A DNA stretch of 64,000 nt from Nocardioides yefusunii (GTDB lineage: Bacteria > Actinomycetota > Actinomycetes > Propionibacteriales > Nocardioidaceae), in assembly GCF_004014875.1 (NCBI RefSeq), contig NZ_CP034929.1:3224001-3288000 (forward strand). The letters are read 5' to 3'. The position numbers were made by a program, and so were the translations under genes. Positions within the stretch are counted from its first letter, which is position 1, and each line of letters opens with the position of its first letter. Shown here piece by piece: positions 44,319 through 55,865 of this stretch. The notes under the pieces were generated by a model that saw only the letters and a program-made list of their open reading frames with translations, had not been told where the DNA came from and made no database searches.

Positions 44319-44374
44319 AAACTGTGGGATTGATGCCACGCCACCGGCGTGTCCACGCATCAATCCCACAGTTT
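44319..44374. repeat. Two-level palindrome, TGTGGGATTGATGC family, copy 1
   Basis: Outer arms of 18 nt (AAACTGTGGGATTGATGC with its complement) enclose an inner hairpin CACGCC / GGCGTG. It follows the sigma partner gene, so termination is likely. The outer arm recurs at 48483-48540. Confidence 0.85.
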
Positions 44375-44538
44375 CCTCAGGCTGAGGCACGTTTCCGCAG
44401 GAAACTGACCGCGTGGTCCCCGGCCCGGCCGTGGAGCAGCTGGTCTGATCCACGCCGTGGTGCGTGAACGCGATCGGGGACTCGCGCGATGAACTGGGCA
44501 TGAGTGTCCTTCCAGTCCCCCGTCCACCGGAGGTGTCA

Positions 44539-45099
44539 GTGCCTCCCGACCTCGACGACCATGCCGTGATCGCAGCCTCGCTGGATCACCCCGACCGCTT
44601 CGGCGAACTCTTCGAGCGCCACGCCAGGGAGTTGCACAGGTTCCTCTCCCGACGTCTCGGGGACCTCGCCGACGACCTGCTGGGCGAGGTCTTCGTCGCC
44701 GCGTTCGAGCGTCGTGACCGGTACCGGCCCGAGCTCGCCGACGCCCGCCCGTGGCTCTACGGGATCGCGTCCAACGTGGTCCGCACCCACCACCGCTCCG
44801 AGGCGGCACGCTACCGGGCGCTGGCCCGGGTTCCGTTGGCCCTGGTCTCCCCCGACGACTCACCACGCGCGGTCGACTCCGCCGACGCCGCCGCGGTCCG
44901 TCCCCGGATCGCCGAGGCACTGGCCCGGCTGAAGCCGGCCGACCGCGAGGTCCTGCTGTTGGTGGCGTGGGCGCAGTTGGACCACGCCGAGGTCGCGGCC
45001 GCGCTTGACCTCCCTCCGGGGACCGTCCGGTCCCGCCTCCACCGGGCACGCACCCAGCTGCGTCCCGTCCTCGACGACCTGCAAGGAGCACTCCGATGA
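44539..45099 (+). CDS. ECF RNA polymerase sigma-70 factor
   Basis: 186 aa from GTG 44539, which has GGAGG 5 nt upstream; in-frame starts at 44500 and 44464 have no such signal. Region 2 is RFGELFERHARELHRFLSRR..DDLLGEVFVAAFERRDRY, and region 4 is LKPADREVLLLVAWAQLDHAEVAAALDLPPGTVRSRLHRAR. The end overlaps the next start by 4 nt. Confidence 0.9.
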   Translation: MPPDLDDHAVIAASLDHPDRFGELFERHARELHRFLSRRLGDLADDLLGEVFVAAFERRDRYRPELADARPWLYGIASNVVRTHHRSEAARYRALARVPLALVSPDDSPRAVDSADAAAVRPRIAEALARLKPADREVLLLVAWAQLDHAEVAAALDLPPGTVRSRLHRARTQLRPVLDDLQGALR

Positions 45100-45890
45100 C
45101 GCACACCGACCCCACCGACACCGACCTCCGCCTCGTGGACCGCTTCGGCCCGGCCCCGACCGGCCCCGACGACGACGTCCTGACCGCCGCCCGACGACAG
45201 CTGCAGGAACACACCGCAGCAGCCCGACGGACGCATGCCCCCCGACGCCGCACCGCCAGGGTCGGCGGCGCACTCGTCGGGACCCTCGCTGTCGGGTTCG
45301 CCGGGGTGGCGGCCGCAACCGGCGACCTCGCCCTCGGCTACGACTCGTTCTCAGCCGTCTTCAGTCACTGGGGCGACGACTCCGAGGCCGGGTCGACAGG
45401 CCCCGCCACGGCCACCCGGGCCGCCACCCTGCCCGGTCCGGACGGGACGGTCTTCAGCGTCATGACGACGCCCGGCGACGCCCGTTGCTACACGTCGGTG
45501 CTGGAGACGGCGGCGAGCGCCGCCCAACCGCAGCCGACCTCGTTCGTGCCCACCTCCGACAACTTCTGCACCTCGGATCCGGACGGCGAGGGTTGGTCGG
45601 GAGGAGCCTTCAAGCTGGACGGCACCTCGTTCGCCTACGACATCCCGGGCGTCGACCTGTCCCCCGAGTACGGCCTGGCGGGGTACACGGGCAACGCCGG
45701 GGACGCGGTCCGCGTCGAGGTCGTCACCCCGGACGACACGACCTATCCGAGCGTCCTGGTGGACGGCATGTTCTGGGGGTGGTTCCCAGCTGAGGAGGCC
45801 GGCTACGTGGTCGGGTACGCCGAGGACGGTTCGGTCGTCGGACGTGACTACGCCGGCCGCGGCAACGTCCCCGGCGCCCCGGAATCCTGA
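45096..45890 (+). CDS. Membrane protein partner of ECF sigma factor (CU044_5270-like)
   Basis: 264 aa, overlapping the sigma gene by 4 nt. The N-terminal ~50 residues are cytoplasmic and charged (RLVDRFGPAPTGPDDDVLTAARR), matching the start of CU044_5270-type sigma partners. One helix (ALVGTLAVGFAGVAAAT) follows, then a periplasmic domain with four Cys. It is probably the cognate regulator of this sigma factor. Confidence 0.7.
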   Translation: MTHTDPTDTDLRLVDRFGPAPTGPDDDVLTAARRQLQEHTAAARRTHAPRRRTARVGGALVGTLAVGFAGVAAATGDLALGYDSFSAVFSHWGDDSEAGSTGPATATRAATLPGPDGTVFSVMTTPGDARCYTSVLETAASAAQPQPTSFVPTSDNFCTSDPDGEGWSGGAFKLDGTSFAYDIPGVDLSPEYGLAGYTGNAGDAVRVEVVTPDDTTYPSVLVDGMFWGWFPAEEAGYVVGYAEDGSVVGRDYAGRGNVPGAPES

Positions 45891-45901
45891 CGGGTGACGG
45901 C

Positions 45902-46894
45902 TCAGAGCCCGGACCCCAGGTAGGGCAGCACCGCGATGCACGGCACCTTCTTCGCCTCGGCAGGTGCCAGTGCATTGAGCACGTGCCGCCAGGTGCGCTC
46001 ACTGAACCCGGTGGAGATGTGTTCGGACCTGTCCTTGGCGCAGCCGTCCTGGAGCAGGATGTTGGTGACGTTGCCCTGGCCGCCGAACGCGGTGGGGTCG
46101 CCGACCAGGAACTGGTTCTGCGTCGGGGTGGCGATCCAGTCGTACTTGGACGCGATGACGGTGTAGTGCGGTCCGGGACGGGTGTCACCGTCGCGGTAGA
46201 TCTCCTCGGCCAGTTCGGTGCCGGCGATCTGCTGCCCGAACGACGGCAGTACGTGGCGCAGGATCGGGTAGACGATCGGCGCGAGGGTGTCCGGTCGCAG
46301 GATCCCGGACCCGTCGGTCCCGTGGTTGCCCGGCGCGATGCCGACGAGCTCGTTGACCTTCGCGGCGCCGCCGAGGAAGTTGATGTAGTAGTGCGGCAGC
46401 ATCCCGCCGCCCTGTGACCAGCCGACGAGGTCGACCTTGTCACTGCCGGTTGTGGCCCGCACCTGGTCGACGAACGTCGCGAGTTCGACGGCCGAGGTGC
46501 GGATGTCACCGAGTCCCTGGAGTGGGAAGCGTTCGAAGGGCGTGATGTTGCCGTAGTTGAAGTGGAAGACGCAGAAACCGTTGTTGCGCAGGTAGGGCGA
46601 CCCGGTGCTCCACTCCCAGCCGGCACCCGAGGTGAAGTTCACCAGCACGACGGGGCGGGGACGGCTCGGGGTGAGCTTGCAGGTGGGGTCGTTGGAGCCC
46701 GCAGGACTCCAGTGGGGCACGAAGGTGCGCGCGGCCATCCCCGACAGGATGGGGGTGACGTTGAAGGAGACCGGGAGCGGCTTCTTCGGCGGATCGGCCT
46801 GTGCCGGAGCGGTGAGCGCACTCACGAGGGTCAGTGCGAGGGCGGCGCTGAGACCGCCTCGCAGAAGTCGCTGGGTCAGGGTTCTCAGGGGCAT
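45902..46894 (-). CDS. Secreted triacylglycerol lipase (class 2-like)
   Basis: 330 aa. The signal peptide LRGGLSAALALTLVSALTAPAQA is followed by the mature enzyme. RPVVLVNFTSGAGWEW holds the oxyanion region, VDLVGWSQGGGMLPHYY carries the nucleophile Ser, and IASKYDWIATP suggests the Asp. The His is likely in DRSEHISTGF. Several Cys suggest disulfides. It converges with the sigma partner gene; 46895-47173 upstream holds no gene. Confidence 0.85.
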   Translation of the reverse strand: MPLRTLTQRLLRGGLSAALALTLVSALTAPAQADPPKKPLPVSFNVTPILSGMAARTFVPHWSPAGSNDPTCKLTPSRPRPVVLVNFTSGAGWEWSTGSPYLRNNGFCVFHFNYGNITPFERFPLQGLGDIRTSAVELATFVDQVRATTGSDKVDLVGWSQGGGMLPHYYINFLGGAAKVNELVGIAPGNHGTDGSGILRPDTLAPIVYPILRHVLPSFGQQIAGTELAEEIYRDGDTRPGPHYTVIASKYDWIATPTQNQFLVGDPTAFGGQGNVTNILLQDGCAKDRSEHISTGFSERTWRHVLNALAPAEAKKVPCIAVLPYLGSGL

Positions 46895-47173
46895 CGTGGC
46901 GCCTTTCGCGAGGCGCTGTCAGGGCGACAGCGCCGTGAGCTTCGACGACGACTCAGGCGACGGGGAGTACTGGGACGGCCACCGGCCAGGAGTCGGCCTG
47001 ACGACACCTACCCGTCTCCGGTACGGCTTGCCCCCGTCCCTACGTCTGTCCGAAGTACCTCGGCCTCGTTCTCCGGGCCGGGCGCTCGCGAACTCGGATG
47101 AGACGGACCGGGCAGACGCTGGTCCGTGCGACACCCTCGCCCTAGGTTGGAGGTCTGACCGGTCGGAGGGGAC

Positions 47174-48466
47174 ATGGCTCACGAAGCGCTCGTCGCGCAG
47201 GTTCGCAGGCAGGCCGAACTGCTGCCGCAGATGTACGCCCGCCTCGATCCCGAGGCGATCCCGGAACGTCTGGCCCTGGGCCCGGACGACCCCAGCGACC
47301 TCGACGTCGTGCAGGGGGTCGACCGGGCCGAGATCCTGGCCGACACCGACCTGGTGGACCTGCTCGTCACCGCCACCCGGCTCGGGGACGTCGTCGCTGA
47401 CGCGTACGCGCTGCTGCTGCCGACGTACGGGATGCGTGGGCTGGTGGAGATGCTGCGCACGGCGTGCCGTGACGGCGTCGACGCGGTGCCGGACGCTCCG
47501 GCCGAGCTGCGGACGTTCATCGCCGCGATGGAGGCGACACCGTCGTGGATCGACATGGACCTGGTCCGTGAGGGTGCGCGGTGGGAGCGGATCGAGGCGG
47601 CGTTCGTGACGCCGTACGTCATCCGTGGGGCGTTCCTGGCGACGTTCCTCAACGCCTACGCCGCGCTCCCGATGGCGCTCACCGGAACTCTTTCGGGGCG
47701 GACGTCGGGGCGGCGGGTGAAGGAGACGGCGTCGTTCTTCGGGGCGACGGTGCTGCCCGGCGGCACCGACCGCACCGGTCCCGGGTTCGAGGCCGCGGCG
47801 ATGGTGCGGCTCATGCACTCCTCGGTGCGGGTGCACGCGTTGCGCAGCGAGAAGTGGGACGTCACCACGCATGGCCTGCCGATCCCGCAGGCCGACCAGA
47901 TGCCGGCCGGGATGATCAACATCGCGCTGACCTCGATGAAGGTGCTGCGTCAGGGACGCACCGAGTTCAACGCCCGGGAGCAGGCCGGCGTCGAACTGGC
48001 CCGCTACCGCTGCTTCCTGCTGGGTCTGCCCGACGAACTCCTGCCCGACTCCCCCACCGAGGTGCTGCGGGTGCTGTCGGCGCGCGCCGCGACGCTGCGG
48101 ACCGCGTTCGACGACGACACCTGCGGGGCGCTGGTCCGTTCGACGTTGGCCGCGACCCTGCACCCCGACGCCGGACGCTGGGGTGCGGTGAAGGAGCGCT
48201 GGGAGCGGAGCTTCTCGACGGTGACGTTCGTGAAGGCGTTCCTGGCCGACGACTACGCCCGCGCCGCTGCGATGGGGGTCGAGGTGACGCGCGCCGACCG
48301 GGCCAGGGCGGTGGCGATGCTGCCGCTCGTCATCGGGCGGACGTTGGCCGTGCGTGGTCTCTCACGGGTGCCGGGCGTCGAACGTCTCGCGGACCGCTAC
48401 GTCGTCGCGACCCTGGAACGACGCATCCGCGGGTACGGGCACCCGGAGTACACCGCGAGGGTGTGA
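47174..48466 (+). CDS. MpaB-family (DUF2236) oxygenase
   Basis: 430 aa. DUF2236 landmarks include FVTPYVIRGAFLATFLNAYA and AAMVRLMHSSVRVHALRSEKWD (R-x-x-H-x-x-x-R heme-binding-like), followed by QADQMPAGMINIALTSMKVL. The family contains heme oxygenases such as MpaB and latex-clearing protein. Many actinobacterial members have unknown substrates. Confidence 0.8.
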   Translation: MAHEALVAQVRRQAELLPQMYARLDPEAIPERLALGPDDPSDLDVVQGVDRAEILADTDLVDLLVTATRLGDVVADAYALLLPTYGMRGLVEMLRTACRDGVDAVPDAPAELRTFIAAMEATPSWIDMDLVREGARWERIEAAFVTPYVIRGAFLATFLNAYAALPMALTGTLSGRTSGRRVKETASFFGATVLPGGTDRTGPGFEAAAMVRLMHSSVRVHALRSEKWDVTTHGLPIPQADQMPAGMINIALTSMKVLRQGRTEFNAREQAGVELARYRCFLLGLPDELLPDSPTEVLRVLSARAATLRTAFDDDTCGALVRSTLAATLHPDAGRWGAVKERWERSFSTVTFVKAFLADDYARAAAMGVEVTRADRARAVAMLPLVIGRTLAVRGLSRVPGVERLADRYVVATLERRIRGYGHPEYTARV

Positions 48467-48482
48467 CCCCTGCCCAGCCCGC

Positions 48483-48540
48483 GCAATTGTGGGATTGATG
48501 CGGTGACACGCCGTCGGCGTGGCATCAATCCGACAGTTGC
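48483..48540. repeat. Two-level palindrome, TGTGGGATTGATGC family, copy 2
   Basis: Outer arms of 19 nt (GCAATTGTGGGATTGATGC) pair with their partner apart from one mismatch and one wobble. The inner stem is CACGCC / GGCGTG, as in 44319-44374. It separates the convergent MpaB and dnaB genes. Confidence 0.85.
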
Positions 48541-48568
48541 GCAGGCGAGCGGAGCGAGCCAGCGAGCA

Positions 48569-51166
<2,598 letters not shown>

Positions 51167-51652
51167 GGGTCCTCCGGGGAAGTACGTCTGCTCGAGCGGG
51201 ACGCCGTGCTCGCGGTCCGCAGATCACCATCATTGCGTGCCGCCGGGAGACCCCCGCGTTCTCGCGGAACATACGTCCTGAGGGTCCTACCGAACGAAGC
51301 GACGAGACCCCGTTTTCCACACCCCCTGTGGAAAACTGTGAAATGACAGTGGAAGAACAGTTCACAACTGTGTGCACAGCTGTGGACAACCGTGGATCAA
51401 CTCACTCTGCACTGGCCCTGACCTGCGGAAATGAGTTTTCACAGTTGTGCACAACAAATACTTCTCCACTCGGAACCGACTCGCTCGTCGCTCTGCAGTT
51501 TTGTCGACAAGCTCGACCGCGAGGCGTTGCCGAAGAGTTATCCACCGGTTGTCCACAGGCCGGAAAACCGTGCCGTACCCGAAATTTCGCCGCTGACCTG
51601 CGCATTTGCACAGAGGTTCGAACCGCCCCCTCCGCATACCTAGACTCGGGGA
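51167..51652. promoter_or_regulatory. DnaA-box cluster between dnaB and the MATE gene
   Basis: 486 nt without a gene. DnaA boxes (consensus TTGTCCACA / TTATCCACA): TTTTCCACA 51313-51321, TGTGGAAAA 51327-51335 (these two form an inverted pair), TGTGGACAA 51381-51389 (exact on the other strand), TTATCCACC 51538-51546 and TTGTCCACA 51549-51557 (exact). Palindromes GTTGTGCACAAC (51444-51455) and TTGTCGACAA (51501-51510) are related. This is much denser than elsewhere in the window. It could be an origin-associated or DnaA-titrating site, or DnaA control of dnaB. The expected oriC next to dnaA/dnaN is not in view. Confidence 0.6.
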
Positions 51653-52987
51653 GTGAGAACGACAGACCGCGAGATCGTCAGACTGGCCGTTCCGGCCTTC
51701 TTCGCCCTCGTCGCCGAACCCCTCTTCCTGCTCGCGGACACGGCCGTCGTCGGCCACCTCGGGACCGCTCAACTGGCCGGTGTCGGCATCGCCGCCGTGG
51801 TCATGCAGACCGTCGTCGGGCTCTGCGTCTTCCTCGCCTACGGCACCACCGCCGGCGTCTCCCGCAGTCTCGGCGCGGGTGACACCCGACGCGCGATCTC
51901 TCTGGGCGTCGACGGCATCTGGCTCGCGATCGGGATCGGGGTGGCCGCCACCCTGGCGCTGCTCGCCGTCCTCGATCCTCTGATCGCAGCGTTCGACGTC
52001 TCCGCGGGTGTCGCCGGGTCCGCCCACGACTACCTCACCGTCGCGGTCCTCGGCATCACCCCGCTGCTGGTGATGCTGGCCGCCACCGGCGTCCTGCGCG
52101 GCCTGCAGGACACCCGCACCCCACTGTGGGTGGCGGTGGGCGGCAACCTCGTCAACGTCGTCCTCAACCTGCTGCTGGTCTACGGCATCGGGCCCTTCCC
52201 GGAGATGGGCGTCGCCGGTTCCGCGCTCGGCTCGGTGATCGCCCAACTGCTCAGCGCGCTCGCGCTGGTCGCCGTCGTCGTCCTCGCCGCCCGACGCCAC
52301 CAGTCCTCGCTGCGCCCCGACCTGCCCGGCATCCGCTCCGCCGCCCGCGCCAGCGTCCCGCTGGTGGTGCGCACCCTGGCCCTGCGGGCCGCCCTCCTGG
52401 TCGGCACCTGGTCGGTCGCGGCCTCCAGCAGCCCCGACGGCGCAGAGATCGCGGCGCACCAGGTCGCGTTCACCGTCTGGACGTTCCTCGTCTTCGCCCT
52501 CGACGCGATCGCGATCGCCGCCCAGGCCCTCACCGGACGCGCCCTCGGTGAAGGCGATCGTGCCCGCGCCGAGCTCCTCACCCGACGCATGATCGCGTGG
52601 GGCCTGTGGAGCGGAGTCGCAGCCGGCGTCGTGCTCGCCGCACTCGCCCCGTTCCTGGGAGCCCTCTTCACCGGCGACGACGCCGTGCGCGACCTGCTGC
52701 TCCCGATCCTGCTGGTCGCCGCCGTGGGGCAGCCGGTGGCCGGCGTCGTCTTCGTCCTCGACGGCGTCCTGATCGGTGCCGGCGACGGCAGGTGGCTCGC
52801 GCGGGCCGGCGTCGGGACGCTCGTGGCCTACGCGCCGTTCGTGCTGCTGGCAGGAGCCCTGCTCGACGGCACCGCGGCACTCGTGACGGTCTGGGTACTC
52901 TTCGCGTCCCTTTTCATGGGGGTGCGCTGTGCGTTCCTGCTGCACCGCGTCCGCGGTGGCGGCTGGATGGTGCTCGGAGCCTCCTGA
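51653..52987 (+). CDS. MATE-family efflux transporter (DinF-like)
   Basis: 444 aa, about 12 helices, GTG start. EIVRLAVPAFFALVAEPLFLLADTAVVGHLGTAQLAGVG and VLRGLQDTRTPLWVAVGGNLVNVVLNLLLVYG are classic DinF/MATE segments. DinF-type transporters move toxic organic cations or oxidised compounds with H+ or Na+. It is read divergently from dnaB. Confidence 0.9.
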   Translation: MRTTDREIVRLAVPAFFALVAEPLFLLADTAVVGHLGTAQLAGVGIAAVVMQTVVGLCVFLAYGTTAGVSRSLGAGDTRRAISLGVDGIWLAIGIGVAATLALLAVLDPLIAAFDVSAGVAGSAHDYLTVAVLGITPLLVMLAATGVLRGLQDTRTPLWVAVGGNLVNVVLNLLLVYGIGPFPEMGVAGSALGSVIAQLLSALALVAVVVLAARRHQSSLRPDLPGIRSAARASVPLVVRTLALRAALLVGTWSVAASSSPDGAEIAAHQVAFTVWTFLVFALDAIAIAAQALTGRALGEGDRARAELLTRRMIAWGLWSGVAAGVVLAALAPFLGALFTGDDAVRDLLLPILLVAAVGQPVAGVVFVLDGVLIGAGDGRWLARAGVGTLVAYAPFVLLAGALLDGTAALVTVWVLFASLFMGVRCAFLLHRVRGGGWMVLGAS

Positions 52988-53134
52988 ACCCGAGCGACGT
53001 CCACTCACCGGTCCAGTCCAGGCGGAAAGAATGCTCGCTGAGTGAGATGTCAATGGATCGAAGGGTCTCCCTCGGTGCGGACTGCCTCATTTTGGGTAAC
53101 CGACACTTCTCAGATCCTCACCCAAGGAGCGCGC

Positions 53135-54292
53135 ATGCGCCACCCCCTCACCACTGGACTCGCCGCTCTCGCGCTGAGTGCCGCCTCGTTCACCGCCCTG
53201 CAGGCCAACGCGGCAGATCCGGCCGGACCCACCACCGTGACCTTCACCGATGCCCTGAACGACACCGCGTGGAACGCCGGAGCCGTCGGTACCGGCGACA
53301 TCCTGATCGACCTCGCGCGCATCGAGCTCACCACCACGACGACGTCCATCCGGGTCGAGAGCTTCTTCAACTCCGCCGTCGCCGTCTCCGGCTGGTCATG
53401 GGACACCCTGACCCTCAACCTCGACACCGACGCGGACGGCATCATCGACCACTACGTCCTCGTCGACGAGTCGTCGAAGACCGCGACCCTGTTCAAGCGC
53501 ACCTCGACCGGCGACGTCCGCCAGGGTCCGGTGACCTACAGCGTCACCTCCGGCCTCAACGGCGCGATCGCGGTGGAGATCAACCGTCTCCTGCTCGGCT
53601 CCCCGTCGAAGATCCGGCTGAACGTCACCGCGCAGCAGAAGTACGGCAACTCGGCCGTGGTGCGGGACTTCTACCCCGGTGGGCTCTCCGACGTCAACGA
53701 AGGGCGCCTGACCCTCCTCACGAACACCATCGACGTCTCCTCCGACACCACTCCCGTGGAGATCAAGCCCGAGGACCCGTTCACCCCGGTGACGCCTGGG
53801 ACGCCCACCACGCCCACCACACCGACGACGCCGACCACGCCCACCACGCCCACGACGCCCACGACGCCCACGACGCCGACCACGCCGACCACGCCCACCA
53901 CGCCCACCACGCCCACGACGCCGGGCAAGCCGGGCAAGCCCGGTGCCGACGGTCAGGCAGGCACCCCCGGAAAGCCAGGCCAGAACGGTACCAACGGCCC
54001 CTCCGCCGTCAAGACCAAGCTCACGATCAAGCTCACGAAGAAGACGCAGCGCGTCGGCAAGGCCCCCGCCAAGGCCAAGATCAAGGTCAAGGCCACCACA
54101 GGCAAGGCCAAGGGAACCCTCGTCCTGCGCGTCAACGGCAAGGTCTTCAACACCGTGAAGGTCAACGGAAACAAGACCTACACGATCAAGCTCTCCAAGA
54201 AGCTCAAGCGTGGCAAGAAGCTGGTCCGGGTCACCTTCGTCCCCCCGCCAAGGCAGGCACCAGCCAGCGCGCGATGGCCCAGACCTGGTTGA
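53135..54292 (+). CDS. Secreted repeat-rich surface protein with apparent C-terminal frameshift
   Basis: 385 aa. A signal peptide (TGLAALALSAASFTALQANA) is followed by a beta-rich domain to about residue 220. Then comes a TPT-repeat linker (about 13 units), then a short collagen-like Gly-X-Y stretch (GKPGKPGADGQAGTPGKPG), then a Lys-rich Ig-like domain (KLTIKLTKKTQRVG, LVLRVNGKVFNTVKVNGNK). The last residues VPPPRQAPASARWPRPG look wrong. In the next frame after CCCCCC at 54241-54246 the sequence reads AKAGTSQRAMAQTWLTVKR and stops at 54304-54306, a more natural end for the Ig-like fold. ATG 53135 has AAGGAG in front. Confidence 0.75.
   Translation: MRHPLTTGLAALALSAASFTALQANAADPAGPTTVTFTDALNDTAWNAGAVGTGDILIDLARIELTTTTTSIRVESFFNSAVAVSGWSWDTLTLNLDTDADGIIDHYVLVDESSKTATLFKRTSTGDVRQGPVTYSVTSGLNGAIAVEINRLLLGSPSKIRLNVTAQQKYGNSAVVRDFYPGGLSDVNEGRLTLLTNTIDVSSDTTPVEIKPEDPFTPVTPGTPTTPTTPTTPTTPTTPTTPTTPTTPTTPTTPTTPTTPTTPGKPGKPGADGQAGTPGKPGQNGTNGPSAVKTKLTIKLTKKTQRVGKAPAKAKIKVKATTGKAKGTLVLRVNGKVFNTVKVNGNKTYTIKLSKKLKRGKKLVRVTFVPPPRQAPASARWPRPG
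53801..53922 (+). repeat. Tandem 9-bp repeats coding Thr-Pro-Thr
   Basis: About 13 units of ACGCCCACC and third-position variants inside the surface-protein gene. Slippage in such tracts changes linker length. They are coding, not CRISPR-like. Confidence 0.9.
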
Positions 54293-54330
54293 CGGTCAAG
54301 CGCTGACCCCGAGGTAGGTCCCACACAGAC

Positions 54331-54369
54331 CGAGGCCCGGTCTCCCCACGAAGGGGAGGCCGGGCCTCG
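54331..54369. terminator. Bidirectional terminator between surface protein and rplI
   Basis: A 17-bp stem (CGAGGCCCGG..CTCCCC with its complement, one wobble) encloses the loop ACGAA. It lies between the convergent genes. Confidence 0.8.
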
Positions 54370-54386
54370 GTGCTGAAAAGCGAACG

Positions 54387-54827
54387 TCAGGCGACGGTGA
54401 CGGCCACCGAAGCGGTGACGTCCTCGTGCAGCTTGACCGACACCGTGTAGGTGCCAGTGGTCTTGATCGGGTTACCGATCACGACGGTGCGCTTGTCAAT
54501 GGTCTCGCCAGCAGCCTCGGAGATCGCGCCAGCAATGTCCGCGACGGTCACGGCGCCGAAGAGGCGGCCGTTCTCGCCGGAGCGGACCTTGAGGACAACC
54601 TTGGCAGCCTCAACGGTGGTCTTGATCTCAGCAGCGTGAGCAGCGTCGCGAGCAGCGCGGGCCTGGCGGGCCTTCTGGATCTGCTCGACGGTCTTCTCGC
54701 CGCCCTTGGTCCAACGCATGGCGTCGCCGCGCGGGATGAGGTAGTTACGGCCGTAACCGTTCTTCACCTCGACGATGTCGCCAGCGGAACCGAGGCCGGT
54801 CACTTCCTGGGTCAGGATGAGCTTCAT
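54387..54827 (-). CDS. rplI: 50S ribosomal protein L9
   Basis: 146 aa. The N-terminal RNA-binding domain [34 protein letters not shown] is the L9 signature. The long connecting helix ([20 protein letters not shown]) leads to a C-terminal domain ([12 protein letters not shown]). Last gene of the rpsF-ssb-rpsR-rplI operon. ATG 54827 has GGGAGC at a suitable distance. Confidence 0.97.
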   Translation of the reverse strand: MKLILTQEVTGLGSAGDIVEVKNGYGRNYLIPRGDAMRWTKGGEKTVEQIQKARQARAARDAAHAAEIKTTVEAAKVVLKVRSGENGRLFGAVTVADIAGAISEAAGETIDKRTVVIGNPIKTTGTYTVSVKLHEDVTASVAVTVA

Positions 54828-54841
54828 ATTCCTGGCTCCCT

Positions 54842-55078
54842 TCAGCGTCCGGTCGAGGTGTACGGCAGGAGGGCAACCTCGCGGGCGTTCTTGACCGCCA
54901 TGGCGACGTCGCGCTGGTGCTGGACGCAGTTGCCGGTCACACGACGCGCGCGGATCTTGCCACGGTCGGAGATGAACTTGCGAAGGAGAGCGGTGTCCTT
55001 GTAGTCGACACCGGTCGCCTTCTCCTTGCAGAACTGGCAAACCTTCTTCTTGGGCTTGCGAATCACTGCCTTGGCCAT
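54842..55078 (-). CDS. rpsR: 30S ribosomal protein S18
   Basis: 78 aa. [37 protein letters not shown] is the S18 signature. Cys in CQFC suggests the zinc-binding (C+) form. S18 forms a heterodimer with S6, encoded two genes upstream, on the 30S platform. ATG 55078 lies within the usual operon order. Confidence 0.97.
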   Translation of the reverse strand: MAKAVIRKPKKKVCQFCKEKATGVDYKDTALLRKFISDRGKIRARRVTGNCVQHQRDVAMAVKNAREVALLPYTSTGR

Positions 55079-55151
55079 TGTGGTGCTTCCTTTCTAGAAG
55101 CCCGGCCGTGAAGCCGGAATGGTTGAGGTGTTGATCGGGAAATCTGTTGGA

Positions 55152-55748
55152 TCAGAACGGGGGCTCGTCGCCACCGACACCGGGGGCACCCCACGGGTCG
55201 GGCTGGCCACCAGCCGGGGCACCGTAGCCGCCGCCACCCATGGGGGGCTGAGCGGGCTGCTGTGCCCACGGGTCCTGCTGCACGGGGGCAGCCTGGGGAG
55301 CGCCGAAGCCACCACCCTGGGGGGCGCCGAAGCCGCCGCCACCCTGGGGAGCGCCACCGCCGAAGCCACCGCCGCCACCACCACGGGAGGCGCGCTGGAC
55401 CTTGGCGGTCGCGTACTTCAGCGAGGGACCGATCTCTTCGACCTCGAGCTCGATGACCGAGCGCTTCTGGCCGTCACGGTCCTCGTAGGAGCGCTGCTTC
55501 AGGCGGCCCTGAACGACCACCCGCATGCCCTTCTGGAGCGACTCGGCCACGTTCTCAGCGGCCTGGCGCCAGATGGAGCACGACAGGAACAGAGCTTCGC
55601 CGTCCTTCCACTCATTGGTGGCGCGGTCGAGCGTCCGAGGGGTCGAAGCGATCCGGAAGTTGGCCACGGGTGCACCCGAGGGGGTGAATCGCAGCTCCGG
55701 GTCGTCGACCAGGTTGCCGACCACGGTGATGACGGTCTCGCCTGCCAT
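55152..55748 (-). CDS. ssb: Single-stranded DNA-binding protein
   Basis: 198 aa. The N-terminal OB fold ([61 protein letters not shown]) binds ssDNA as a tetramer. A Gly/Gln-rich flexible linker follows, and the acidic tip DEPPF at the C-terminus recruits replication and repair partners. Between rpsF and rpsR as in most actinobacteria. Confidence 0.97.
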   Translation of the reverse strand: MAGETVITVVGNLVDDPELRFTPSGAPVANFRIASTPRTLDRATNEWKDGEALFLSCSIWRQAAENVAESLQKGMRVVVQGRLKQRSYEDRDGQKRSVIELEVEEIGPSLKYATAKVQRASRGGGGGGFGGGAPQGGGGFGAPQGGGFGAPQAAPVQQDPWAQQPAQPPMGGGGYGAPAGGQPDPWGAPGVGGDEPPF

Positions 55749-55865
55749 GTCAGGACTCCCTTTTCTGATCCATCAGAGGTTGTTGCGGTTGTTCACCGCT
55801 GCACGTCGATCGTCATCGTTGCCGAGACTGCCGACGCTTATGAAGGAAATTCGTCAGGCAGCGCT

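Noticed and set aside
44319..48540. The two TGTGGGATTGATGC hairpins as ends of one transposon
   Set aside because: They flank several ordinary chromosomal genes with no transposase and sit at gene ends like terminators.
51313..51557. Calling this region oriC outright
   Set aside because: DnaA boxes are present, but dnaA and dnaN are not in view and no clear AT-rich unwinding element was seen.
53801..53922. CRISPR-like tandem repeats
   Set aside because: The repeats are 9 bp, contiguous, in frame and encode Thr-Pro-Thr within a secreted protein; there are no spacers or cas genes.
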